In this document: one piece after another, positions 1-10,162 of the stretch | Position numbering within the stretch: position 1 is the stretch's first letter | How the letters are laid out: every line of letters starts with the position of its first letter | NCBI GenBank assembly: GCA_030247855.1 | Contig: JAPDRN010000233.1 | Coordinates: forward strand, 1-27,318 | Length of the DNA stretch: 27,318 nucleotides | Direction of reading: 5' to 3' | Origin: Knufia peltigerae | Lineage: Eukaryota; Ascomycota; Eurotiomycetes; Chaetothyriales; Trichomeriaceae | Program-made: the position numbers and the translations under genes | The notes under the pieces: model-generated | Seen by the model: the letters and a program-made list of their open reading frames with translations, nothing else | The model's database searches: none | Told to the model about the DNA's origin: nothing

Positions 1-151
1 CGATACATATCCAACCGTAGTCTTGAAAAAACTGAACTTGAGCATACTTGCTTTCATATCCCTTACATATGCGTCCCCAAACGATTTTGCAACTGTATTT
101 CCTCCAAGGACGATTCCTTGTCCAGCCCGCATCATCATCCCATCCACTTGA

Positions 152-1999
152 TTACCGTGTTGCCGTCTTTTCTCTGTCTACTGTCCTCGTTCGTCTCGTC
201 AAAACACACCTCAACCCTTCCTGCCTCACGAACCAATAATCGTGTAGGGTCCATTCAGCTTTGGGGTCAGCAAGTTGAACATGATACCGTCTGAGAAGTT
301 GAGGTACTAATTTTGACATTTCCATCAATGAAATGTTTTTACCCAGACATGTTCTGGCACCAGCACCGAACTGGAATACACAAAAGTGTCAGTAAAACTG
401 GAACTGCAATCGTCGTCCGAATTTTTGTCAAGGTGGTCACCTACAGCCAGCCAATTCCTATCCATGAGTTTTAGGGTCGCCTCATCAGCCTCCAACCATC
501 GTTCCGGTCGAAACTTGTCGGCATCTCCACCATAGACATTTTTGTCTCTGGCGGCCACCCATGGGTTCATGCCTACCACGGTCCCACCGGGTAAGAAATG
601 ACCGGATACCGTGGCACCTTCTACGGGGACGATCCTCTCCAACAATTGTCCCACGGCAGGATGCATCCGGAGTGCCTCCCTCATGCAAGCCTGGAAGTAA
701 GGCATCCGTTGTGCCTCGGCGTAAGTGACGTACTCTGACAGTTCATTTTTAGCGTCAAACATCAATACCTCGTCCACGAGTTTGTCGTAGGTCGACGGGT
801 TCTTGCAAAGGTAATAAAACATGGCCCTCAACGAAATGGCGGTCGTGTCACTACCGGCGAATCTGGGAATTTTTGTTCAGTCTTCTTTCCAATTTCGTGA
901 TGTCTCCAAGCAAAGAGATGTTCAAAACAAAAGGGTGAGGACAAAACGTACACATTCGAAGAAGCATGACCCAATAGTTCTTTATCCGTAATGACCTGTT
1001 CCCCCCCTTCTTTACTCCTCTTGAATCGAGCGACGATGTCTTTTTTACCGTGCTCCGCCGCGGCGGTTTGTCTTCGAGATAGTTGTGCGGCGGCAAAATT
1101 GACAATGTACCTTGCCGAATTCAGTCGGGCCAGAGAAGGTATCAAGTCCGCCAATCTCGATATCAGGCTGTTTCCCAACAGGAACTTGTGCATGTTGGGA
1201 ACCTGACCGACGATCGAGTTGTAGACCAGCCTTCCCTCGATGGCCGAGATGATGCCCTGGACGTCTCGTTCCCTCTCCAAAAACCCGATCGAGTTTGAGA
1301 AAGTGATGTAGGTGATGACGTCGAAAGCGTACCAATGGAGCCAGGTGCCCAAATCAATATTTTGACCTTCCAACCCGTCGAGTTTGCGTTGAAGGATGGC
1401 CGTGCACTCGTCCGCCAGAGGTTCCAGATCCAACAAAGCACTCAATGCGAAGGCCGCGCCGACGGGTCTCTTGAGGTCCCTATGTCCTTGAGGGTCCGTG
1501 ATTGAAAAGACGGTGGGGATATTTCCGACCGGTGATTTGGCATGGAAGAGTGTGTAGAAATTGCTCTACAGCCATACAGAGACCCCGAAAATCATATCAG
1601 AAAGAGAAGTTTCAAGAGTTAGGGGTCACCAATGTTTTTGGGATGATACTGTTTACTTACCTTGTTGAATTTGGATGTAATGTTATAAATCACAGATATT
1701 TGATCGGAATCGGAAAACGAGACATGGTTGGGCCCTACTCGAACAACCGGACCGTACTTCTCATGGTATGCCAAATGTTTCTCGAATTGGTGACCGGAGT
1801 ATGTCGTCAGGATTCGGTCGAGAGGTAAAACGCTGGCGACAAATGGACCGGGTATATCTCTTAGACCCCTTTTGTATCGAGTGATGCCGAGTAAGACGAA
1901 CAGTAAACATGGTACCGAGAGGAAAAAGATTGCCGCCGATATAAAAGTGTGTGAGTATGAGTGGGAATAATCAATCAACTCTGGGGTTTTGAGAGACAT
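152..1999 (-). CDS. Cytochrome P450 monooxygenase, four exons, full length
   Basis: Spliced model: exons 1999-1661, 1565-952, 862-445 and 370-152, with GT..AG introns of 95, 89 and 74 bp, giving 529 residues, normal for a microsomal P450. A hydrophobic anchor lies at about residues 18-41, followed by a PGP hinge, so it should sit in the ER membrane. Diagnostic motifs are present: I-helix AGSDTT (320-325) for oxygen activation, E380-A-L-R383 (ExxR), PERW (437-440) and the haem loop FGAGARTCLG with ligand Cys465. The AGSDTT and FGAGARTCLG motifs are each assembled directly at or next to an exon junction, which supports the splice sites. The style resembles the pisatin-demethylase/CYP65-type fungal groups, but I cannot assign a family or substrate. 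It lies 619 bp downstream of the oxoprolinase gene on the same strand. Whether the two are co-regulated is unknown. No truncation or missing catalytic residue was seen. Confidence 0.9.
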
Positions 2000-2618
2000 T
2001 TTCTTTTGTGACCTATTCTCTCTTGACTTGACAATATGAGTGTCGGTGTCGATGAATTACTGAGGTGATAGTTGTACTCCGGGTCTCGTTAGGATAGAAT
2101 GATGCCGTGGAGTGAAGGATCGACTGATTTGTTGTATCAAGATGTCTATGTGGAGTAATTGACATTGATATCTCTCAGAGTCGCTCAATTTAATGAATCG
2201 AGCAAAGTAAGAATATCCCTCTCGACGATCTTATCCCGGGGTAGAAATCGACATTCTCCTCTGTGGTCTTCTGTGGGGGTTGAAATACAGAGTTAATAAG
2301 ATGTACGGAGTAAGAATAAGATATTCGTAGAAAGTGCCGATGTTGCCGTCATATCCCCGACTTCAGATCAACATATTAATCATCTACAAGTTCATTCGGC
2401 TTCGGCAGTTGGTCTTCGTTCTACAACAACTTTGTCTTTGATGGGTAATTCTTCTACCTGATTTCCGTTCACGTTCCACGCAAAGATGTAAGACGGAAGA
2501 CGTCAATATGAAATGGTATCATCTAACCACGTCCCCTTCCCCCTTTCTCCCATCCATGCATACATTATTCGTCCCTCGTGCCACATGCCTCGTACCTCAC
2601 TCATATGTCGCATCATAA
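2000..2618. promoter_or_regulatory. Intergenic region: P450 promoter and oxoprolinase 3' end
   Basis: No convincing coding sequence lies here. It must hold the P450 promoter (minus strand, near 2000-2300) and the 3' UTR of the oxoprolinase gene (near 2400-2618). It is A/T-richer than the flanking genes. A TACGGAGTA motif occurs at 2304-2312; the same 9-mer occurs in two other intergenic regions of the window. I saw no strong TATA box close to the P450 start. Confidence 0.5.
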
Positions 2619-5600
2619 TCACTGTGCAGCTTGAGCCGCCGAATCCCAATCAAAAACGCTGCCTCTAGGTTCAAACTGCCTCTTTGATGAAGCCGCGGCC
2701 GTCAAGAGTGAAGTCTTCTCCGCGACGACATCCTCGACAGAGGCAGGCGCACCCCAAGCACCACCTCCGGGGGAATTAATGACAAGTCTCTCTCCAGGTT
2801 GCATACTCAATTCCATCTTCCCACCGATATTGATCGTGCGTTCCGTCCCGTCGTGTTCCGTTTTGATGTACAGGTTCAACCCAACTTGCCCGGGTCCTCC
2901 ACCGGCCATGCCATAGGGGGGATACACCCTCCTCTCACTCAACATGGACGCGGAAAGGGGGATCCTGAACTCGATCTCACGCGTCACGCCGTCGCCGCCG
3001 TTGAACTGACCTTTTCCACCCGAACCTTTACGGAGCGAAAACTGTCGCAAGATGATCGGATACCGCAACTCATAAACCTCGACGTCGGTGATGCGAGTGT
3101 TGGTCATGTGCACGTGGACGCCCGACGTCCCGTGCCAGAACGGTCCCGCGCCCGAACCGCCGCATATCGTCTCGCCCACGCCGAAGCCCGCGACTTCGTT
3201 GCCCTCGGCATCTTTCCCTCCTCCCATACCAAAGGAGATAATGTTGCAGTCGCCCTGCGACGCCGCGCAGGCTCCAAACGCACCCAGGATCGTGTCCGTG
3301 ATGCGCTGGCTCGTGATCGGGTTGCCCGCACATACGGCCGCGTAGCCCGATGGATTCAACAGTGTCCCTTCGCGGATGATGACCTTACACGGCGCCAGAC
3401 AACCTTCGTTGAGCGGGATGTCGACGTTGATCAGGCACCGGAGTGAGTATATGATGGCCGAGTGCGTGATGGCCTTGGGCGCGTTCAGACAGTTGAACGT
3501 TTCTCGTCCAGTGCCCGTGAAATCAAACTCGGCGCCTCCTGTTGCGGCGTCGATGCGGATCTCGAGCTTGATAGGGCTGCCGTCGTCCATGTAGTCGATG
3601 AACCTGAGGGGTTTGCCAGCCGTCTCCTTGCTGACCTTCTTGAGGTATTCCCGCACCGCGACTTCCGCGTTCGCTTTGATCGCGTCCATGTAAAAGTGCA
3701 CCGTCTGCAGGCCGAACGCATCGATCATTTCCTGTATGAGGTCCGCACCACGTTGATTGGCGGCGATGGCGGCCTTGAGGTCGGAAACGTTGTCCTTGTA
3801 CGTGCGCGTGGCGCTGCAGTTGGGGAACGAGGCCGGTTCGTCACACAAGAACTTTCGGACTCTTTCTTCGTCGAAGTGGTCGGCCGAGACGATCTTGAAA
3901 CCCATGGTCATGGCACCTTCTTCGTACAGCATCTTGCTGTCTGAGGGCATCGAGCCGGGACGCGTGCCGCCGATCTCGGCGTGGTGGCCACGAGACGCGA
4001 CGTAGAAAATGATGTTCTCGCCCTTTTGGTCCCACACAGGGCTGATGATGGTGATGTCGGGAAGGTGAGTGCCGCCGGCCAAGGGGTGGTTGGTGAGGAT
4101 GTGATCGCCCGGCTTCAACGGTGAACCGGTGATGTGCAGCTGATGTTGATAGCGGACTGCGTATTCCATGGAGCCCAGGTGCACGGGGACATGTGGAGCG
4201 TTGGCGACGAGTTTGCCGTCCGGAGAGAACATGGCGCATGAAAAATCCAATCGCTCTTTGATGTTGGTCGACACTGACGTCTTTTGGAACATGCGACCCA
4301 TTTGTTCGGCCACGGACATGAAGCGGTGTCCGAAGATGGACAGACGGATAGGGTCGACGACGTGGGTCTGTTCCGACACTGCCTTGGTGGCTGGGATGTC
4401 AATCACCACGTGCCGCGGGAGGATACGTGCTGTGGCATTTGGCTCGACGATGATGGTCTGCGTCTTGTCCAGAATGACTGCTGGTCCGGGGATCAGGCTG
4501 CCAGGAGTCGTTTTACCAAGGAAGAAGACAGGCGAACGGAGCCAACCTGCACCACCAAAATACATTGATGTCTCGTCGTCTGCTTGGTCTGTTGTCAGAG
4601 ACGAGAATGAAAGCTTTTCAAGAGCGTCATAGGGAGTCTCTGGTGGAAGAGCAAGGGATTTGCCAACGCCCCGAACTCGCAACGTCTCGATCAGGACATC
4701 GCGATTCTCGAATGTGAATGTGAATTCGCGTCGGTGTTCTGCAATGAAAGCCTGCTTGAAATCTCCATCTGCGGGTTCAAGCACCATCAGATAATTGTCT
4801 GTCCCGGCATATCTGAGATTGAGGTATACTTCATACTGAATCGTTGCTTCGGGGATGCCATCATCCGTGAGCTCTCGCCGGACTTTTTCCTTGAGGCCAT
4901 CAATGCGATGCTTGATCTCGGGAGTGTTCTTCTCGTTCAAGGTCATTGACGCAGGCTCGGCCGCTTCGTGGACGACATCTGCAAGTGCCATACCGTACGC
5001 CGAGAGGATCGAGGAATACCGGTGGATGATGACGGTCTTGATGGACAGAGACGAGGCAATGGCACAAGCATGCTGCCCTCCTGCTCCACCGAAAGAAGCA
5101 AGATGATGTGTTGACGTGTCAAAGCCTCTCGCTTGAGTGAGCGCTCGAATAGGCTTTGCCATCGACTCGTTGGCTACTTCGAGAAAACCGAGTGCCACTT
5201 CCTCCGCCGTCTTAGCTTGTCCGATCTCCTTGGATATCTGATCAGCCAGGGCCTCAAACTTCTGCCGGGTGATTTCCAGGTCAAGGGGTTCGTTTTCCTT
5301 TGGCCCAAAGATTTTTGGAAAGTATTGAGGCAACAATCTCCCAAGGAAGAGATTGGCGTCAGTCACAGTGAGAGGTCCGCCCTTTCTGTAGCACGCAGGT
5401 CCCGGGTGTGCTCCTGCGGACTCTGGGCCAACTACGAACAGTCCGTGGCGCCAGAACAGGATAGAGCCTCCTCCGGCAGCCACTGTGTTGATGTCCAATT
5501 GCGGTGCCATGACGGTGATGCCGGCAGTCGTGTTCTCGAATGTTTGGTCAAATGTCCCGTCGAAACGTGATACGTCGGTGGATGTCCCTCCCATGTCGAA

Positions 5601-6808
5601 TCTGCATGGCAAAGTCAGCATGTCAACTAGCGGATTCAACCAACATCTCCCCAGACTGACCCGATGATTGGAACATTGACCCTGGGGTCAAAGGAGGTGC
5701 GAGCATGCCCTACAACGCCACCAGCAGGTCCGGAAAGAATTGCGCGTAGACCGGAGAACCTGTGAAATTCCTTGGTCAACCAACGTCACCATCGTTAACT
5801 CAATGAATATGTACTCACTTGTCAAATGTGACGAGGCCACCGTCACTCTGCATGAATTCGCAGCGCGTATTGCTAGAGCTGAGCCCGTCTTCGAAACCAG
5901 CGCGGAAACCTTCAATGTATTTCTTGACGATGGGTGTCAAGTAAGCGTCCACCGTGGCAGATGCACCTCGGGATGTCAGTTTGATCATCGGCAGCAGTTG
6001 ACTGGACAGCGAGATCTGGGTGAACCCAACCGACTCGGCGATCCTTCTGACGGCCAGCTCATGTTCTTGAAAGGTGTAAGAATGTGCCAAGCAGACTGCG
6101 ATGGATCTGTAGCCTTGGTCGTAAAGACCTTGAAGGTCTCTACGGGTCTTGTCCTCGTCCAGTTTCTGTAGAACGCGAATCACGTCTCCGCTGACTCCCT
6201 TCACGAGCTCGGGGTCACTTTCAAGCGCCTTCAAAAGAGCTTCGTGGTCCGGCTGGGGATTTTGTTGGTAGTCTTCGACAGTCACACGCTCATCGATCTC
6301 GATGACATCCTTGAACAAAACCTCGGGCCGTTCGATATTCAGAGCGAAGAGTTTGGGGCGGGATTGATTGCCGATGATCAATGCGTCTTTGAATCCCTTG
6401 GTGATGCATAGCGCGATCCGTTCTCCTTTCCGTTCAAGCAACGCATTCGTGGCGACGGTGGTGCCCATTCGAACACTGAAGTCGGAGAAGCTGCTGATGT
6501 CGAGTTTTCGACTCCGGGGAAACGATCGGCCAGTGGCCTCCTCCAGAATTCTTCGGATACCCTCAATAGGTGCATCTTGGTAGTTACCAGGATCTTGGGA
6601 TAAGAGTTTGACAACGATATCATCGCTGCGACCTTCAACGATCCCCAAACAATCGGTAAATGTGCCTCCACGATCTATGCACCGGGTGTCAGAAAGAATC
6701 GTTATTCCTCCGAGCCTTTCAATGGTAGAAAACCTCTTTGGCATACATACCAATGGCAATCTTTATCTTGAGTCCATCGACCTCGAGGTCGACTTTGTGA
6801 GGCGACAT
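2619..6808 (-). CDS. OXP1: 5-oxoprolinase / hydantoinase A+B fusion (ATP-dependent)
   Basis: Spliced model: exons 6808-6751, 6674-5819, 5759-5661 and 5601-2619, introns 76, 59 and 59 bp with CTGAC/TTGAC branch-like sites, giving 1331 residues, close to the roughly 1290 of eukaryotic 5-oxoprolinases. The family hydrolyses ATP to open 5-oxo-L-proline to glutamate in the cytosol (gamma-glutamyl cycle); related bacterial HyuA/HyuB proteins open N-methylhydantoin or hydantoins. The HyuA half has the phosphate-binding motif DRGGTFTD, created across the first splice junction, the second motif FDMGGTSTD (about 339-347) across the third, and GGAGGQHACA near 509. The HyuB half begins around residue 754 (DPIRLSIFGHRF) and runs to near the end. 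The start is the first ATG giving the conserved N-terminus. It is divergent from a Dal5-like permease, suggesting uptake of its substrate. Fungi often carry several paralogues, so the true substrate may differ from 5-oxoproline. Confidence 0.92.
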
Positions 6809-7770
6809 GATCTGTCATCCAGACTCGAGATTCCGCGAGTCAGATTTTCAGAGATGGAAACAGCAGCCTGGATTGCTGCTCCAGAGGTTCAGAAATCGGG
6901 GCTTGTGACAGGAGAGGCAATTCTTCTCATCAGGCACAGTGCTTTTGTATGCCCGAGACTGGCCTTGGATCGCTGGTTTCGTCTGAGAGCATCGGTGTTC
7001 GTCTCCATGCCATCCGATTGTGATAGGACAATCCAGAATGCCCACAATTGTTTTGGCATCAGCACCCGGAGTAACTCGTATGGGATTTTGTCTTTTGTCG
7101 TTGGCGCGCGCGCACAGGGACCAACGGCCAAATCCGATCCAAGCGTTGATAGTGCCTATCTTGCAATGGGTTCCCGGTGAAGACGGTAGTCCGGTGTCCA
7201 ATGAAGGGACGAATAGGACCGACCTTCCCTCCCATGAGTTTCGGATCATTTCCCATGGGTTGCCAATGTTGATCCTCCACCACAACCATCTCTGTTATTG
7301 GCCAACATACCAAATTCCCCCTGTAACCTTGACGTCGCCTTTCCAAGGTGGCGTCTAACGGGCAACTCTGTGGGTGGCCCTAAATCTCTGGCTAAGGTCG
7401 GGGTATTCGTGCGAAGCACTGCAGGGAATAGATGACTTTGCATGCTAAGCCGAAAGGTCCCCTTGGTACCCGTATCCTTTTTGCTATGATAACACAACCC
7501 CTCCCCTTTGATAACGATGCGTTCGCTTAAGCCCAGAGAGCCTCGAACTATCCCATCCCGCTGGCCTGGTAAGAAGTGATAAATACCTACAAGGTTGTCA
7601 TGGCTCCCCTCGTGTTCGGTAGACACCAGGTCACACCTCACGAGTAAATCCTTCAGACTGTTGAAAAGGCTCGAAAGCTCGTTCTTGCACTTCGACCTTG
7701 CTCTAGGGATTAACTACTATTTGTTCTCTCCTCTACTGTTTGCCGGGCAATATCACTCGAGTGACCGAAA
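6809..7770. promoter_or_regulatory. Divergent promoter of oxoprolinase and Dal5-like permease, GATA-rich
   Basis: This 962-bp gap separates two head-to-head genes. Short open frames on both strands resemble no family and look spurious. HGATAR motifs, the consensus for AreA/Gln3-type nitrogen GATA factors, are at 7021-7026, 7147-7152, 7156-7161 (minus strand), 7487-7492, 7509-7514 and 7577-7582; the last three lie within 96 bp upstream of the permease. A short alternating GC run sits near 7108. The 100 bp before the permease ATG is pyrimidine-rich, as is common near fungal transcription starts. Confidence 0.55.
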
Positions 7771-9333
7771 ATGGCCGACGAAAAGCCTCCCAATACCAAT
7801 ACCTCTCACGAGCCGGTGGACAAGTCCAGCGATGTCGAAGTCGCTGGTGGCGATGATGCCGTGATCGATTCTCGTGACGCCGATGTCGCCGCCGTCTTCC
7901 TGGCCAAACTGGACCGGTCCATCATCGACAACCCCGTCAGTCACCAAGAGGCCCGCAAGGTGCTCTGGAAAATCGACCTCATCATCCTCCCTCTCATGGC
8001 GGCCACCATCATTCTGGCCGCCGTCGACAAGGTCATCATTTCCAATGCCGCCATCTACGGCATGCTCGAGGACGCCCACCTCACCAGCGGCGAGTATTCG
8101 TGGACGGGCTCCATCTTCTACTTTGGCTATCTCGCCTTCGAGTACCCGAGCGCCATATTGATACAAAAGTTCCCCGTGGGGAAGTTGCTGGCGGGTGCGT
8201 GTTTCGCCTGGGCGGTCATCATGATGTGCATGGCCGCCACCCACAACTTTGGTGGTCTCGCCGCCTGCCGCTTCATCATGGGCATGTGCGAGGCCATGCT
8301 GTTCCCCATCATCAGCATCGTGACCGTCATGTGGTGGACGAACAAGGAGCAGCCGATTCGAGTTGCTTTCTGGTTCAACCAAGGCTCCTCCATCTTTTCC
8401 GGCATCGTCAGCTACGGCATCGGACACACCCACACCAGCATCGCACCCTGGCGCCTGCTCTTCCTCGTCCTGGGAGGCTTTTCGATGCTGTGGGCCGTGG
8501 TGATTTGGTTCTTCTTCCCCGATTCCCCCGTGACCTGCAACTGGTTGAGCGACCGGGAAAAGTTCATCAGCCTGGTCCGCGTCAAGGACAACAAGACGGG
8601 GATCGAGGACCGAAAGATCAAGTGGTACCAAGTACGAGAGTGCCTCGCCGACCCCAAGACGTGGGCGCTCGCCGTTTTCGCCGTGGCTCAGAACATCCCC
8701 AACGGCGGCCTGATCACCTTCGCGGCCATCATCGTCTCTGGCCTGGGCTACTCGAGACTGAACACCACTCTGCTCGGGATCCCGACGGGTGTCCTCGCCA
8801 CCGTGTGGCAGCTGATCCTCGCCTTCATCTGCGCCAAGGTCGAGAACATTCGCTGCCTCACCATCGCGGTCAGCAACATCGTCCCCATGATCTGCGCGAT
8901 CTTGATGTGGAAGCTGCCTCGGTCGAACCAGCACGGTCTTCTGGCCAGCTATTACTGCTTCTACACATACTGGGCGCCGTACGTCCTGTCGACCTCCCTT
9001 CCCATGGCCAATACTTCCGGCCACTCGAAGAAGGTCACGATGAATGCAATCTTCTTCCTAAGCTACTGCCTGGGCAACATTCTAGGCCCCCAGGTCTTTC
9101 GTTCGAGCGATGCTCCGGCGTACTCGCACGGGTACATTGGACTACTCTGCTGCATCGTCGTGGCCATCGTGTCCATAGGAGTCTACGCTCTACTCTGCAT
9201 CTCGGAGAACAGGCGTAGAGCTTCGCAGGTGGAACAGAGTGAGCAAGTGGCAGACGGCACGGATGGAAATATGGTCGCTGCCTTCCAGGACTTGACTGAC
9301 AAGGAAAAGAAGACGTTTGTCTACATCTACTGA
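7771..9333 (+). CDS. Dal5-like MFS permease (anion:cation symporter family)
   Basis: An uninterrupted 520-residue reading frame. After a hydrophilic N-terminus of about 65 residues come around twelve hydrophobic segments, starting with one near residues 69-90 that contains the ACS-typical AAVDK(V/I) stretch, and split by a cytoplasmic loop near residues 255-285. The family (allantoate permease Dal5, Tna1, Vht1 and relatives) moves small organic anions such as allantoate, ureidosuccinate, nicotinate or dipeptides with protons across the plasma membrane. The head-to-head position with the oxoprolinase and the GATA motifs between them suggest import of a nitrogen source for that enzyme; this is inference. 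Codons are strongly biased to C-ending forms (GCC, ATC, GTC, CTC), unlike the flavoenzyme gene next to it, hinting at high expression or a different history. The exact substrate cannot be read from sequence. Confidence 0.9.
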   Translation: MADEKPPNTNTSHEPVDKSSDVEVAGGDDAVIDSRDADVAAVFLAKLDRSIIDNPVSHQEARKVLWKIDLIILPLMAATIILAAVDKVIISNAAIYGMLEDAHLTSGEYSWTGSIFYFGYLAFEYPSAILIQKFPVGKLLAGACFAWAVIMMCMAATHNFGGLAACRFIMGMCEAMLFPIISIVTVMWWTNKEQPIRVAFWFNQGSSIFSGIVSYGIGHTHTSIAPWRLLFLVLGGFSMLWAVVIWFFFPDSPVTCNWLSDREKFISLVRVKDNKTGIEDRKIKWYQVRECLADPKTWALAVFAVAQNIPNGGLITFAAIIVSGLGYSRLNTTLLGIPTGVLATVWQLILAFICAKVENIRCLTIAVSNIVPMICAILMWKLPRSNQHGLLASYYCFYTYWAPYVLSTSLPMANTSGHSKKVTMNAIFFLSYCLGNILGPQVFRSSDAPAYSHGYIGLLCCIVVAIVSIGVYALLCISENRRRASQVEQSEQVADGTDGNMVAAFQDLTDKEKKTFVYIY

Positions 9334-10162
9334 TGGGCATGGCTTTCAGCTAGCGACAGCCGGAGAGAGAAGCCACGTTTTGAAGGGAATAAGCTAGCCC
9401 CTAGGGACAAGTTGGATAGCAAAGCGCACCATGACAGATGTTGCCCCAGATAGTTCAATCGACATCATGAGTTAACAATAATCGCCCCAGAGAAATAGGC
9501 GAGCTCGTGGTCCATGATGGGATATGCACCAATTCTAGATCAAAGACATGTCCCACCCGCCCCCTGCGGCATGCCTGACAGACTCCGACTCATGCTTCAT
9601 TTTGTGCAAAGGTTATGCTAGCACCTGTAGAACCAGAAGGTCTTTCCGCGCCCAGGCCCTGTCTCCATCACCGGTCCCGGTCTCGGGGACAAGCACGGGA
9701 CAAAACTCTAGATTTGACACGGGTATAGCACGATAGACCATCTTGGGGAAGCCATACCCGCACCCAAATTTTGAGGAAGGTCGGTACGCTGCTGGAGGCG
9801 TGGAGAGGGCTCACATCTCCGAAAACTAACCAAGAGTGTGGATTGCGGATCGACCTTCCCTGGACCCGGTTCTTGATCAATCATGATATTGAGTGGCATG
9901 CACTGTATGTTCTGGTAGGGCGTAGGAGATCTTCAGTTGGTAGGTATGTAATGGTTTAAGGCGGTCAAGGCGACATTCTGAATAGATTGCTGAGTAGCAC
10001 CGGTACCTGCACGAGACAACCAACGCCTTTGGGAAGCAGGTTGTGTGGCTTTCCAGCGACAAATTGCTACCTGTCTATGCCAGGACTTCGTTGACTTTGC
10101 GAAGGGGAGCTGATGAATCAATAAATCCTCATCCCCAATTCCACGCAGGTACTTTGTACGCC
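9334..10162. other. Intergenic region between permease and FAD oxidase
   Basis: 829 bp with no coding sequence that I can support; the short open frames here resemble nothing known. It should contain the permease 3' UTR and the promoter of the FAD oxidase. Two HGATAR motifs are visible: AGATAG near 9448 and CGATAG near 9731. The reading frame of the oxidase stays open upstream to 10043, but those 40 residues are not family-like and were treated as leader. Confidence 0.45.

Noticed and set aside
6848..7641. Small genes in the oxoprolinase/permease promoter
   Set aside because: Overlapping open frames on both strands code for unrelated-looking peptides without conserved motifs or splice support.
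7753..9024. A 423-codon open frame antisense to the Dal5-like permease
   Set aside because: It lies exactly opposite a well-conserved transporter with strong C-ending codon bias, which suppresses stops on the other strand. The product is a low-complexity Asp/Gly/His-rich string with no family resemblance.
10043..10162. Longer N-terminus of the FAD oxidase from the ATG at 10043
   Set aside because: The frame is open, but the extra 40 residues precede the Rossmann motif, which in this family sits at the extreme N-terminus. ATG 10163 has a better context.
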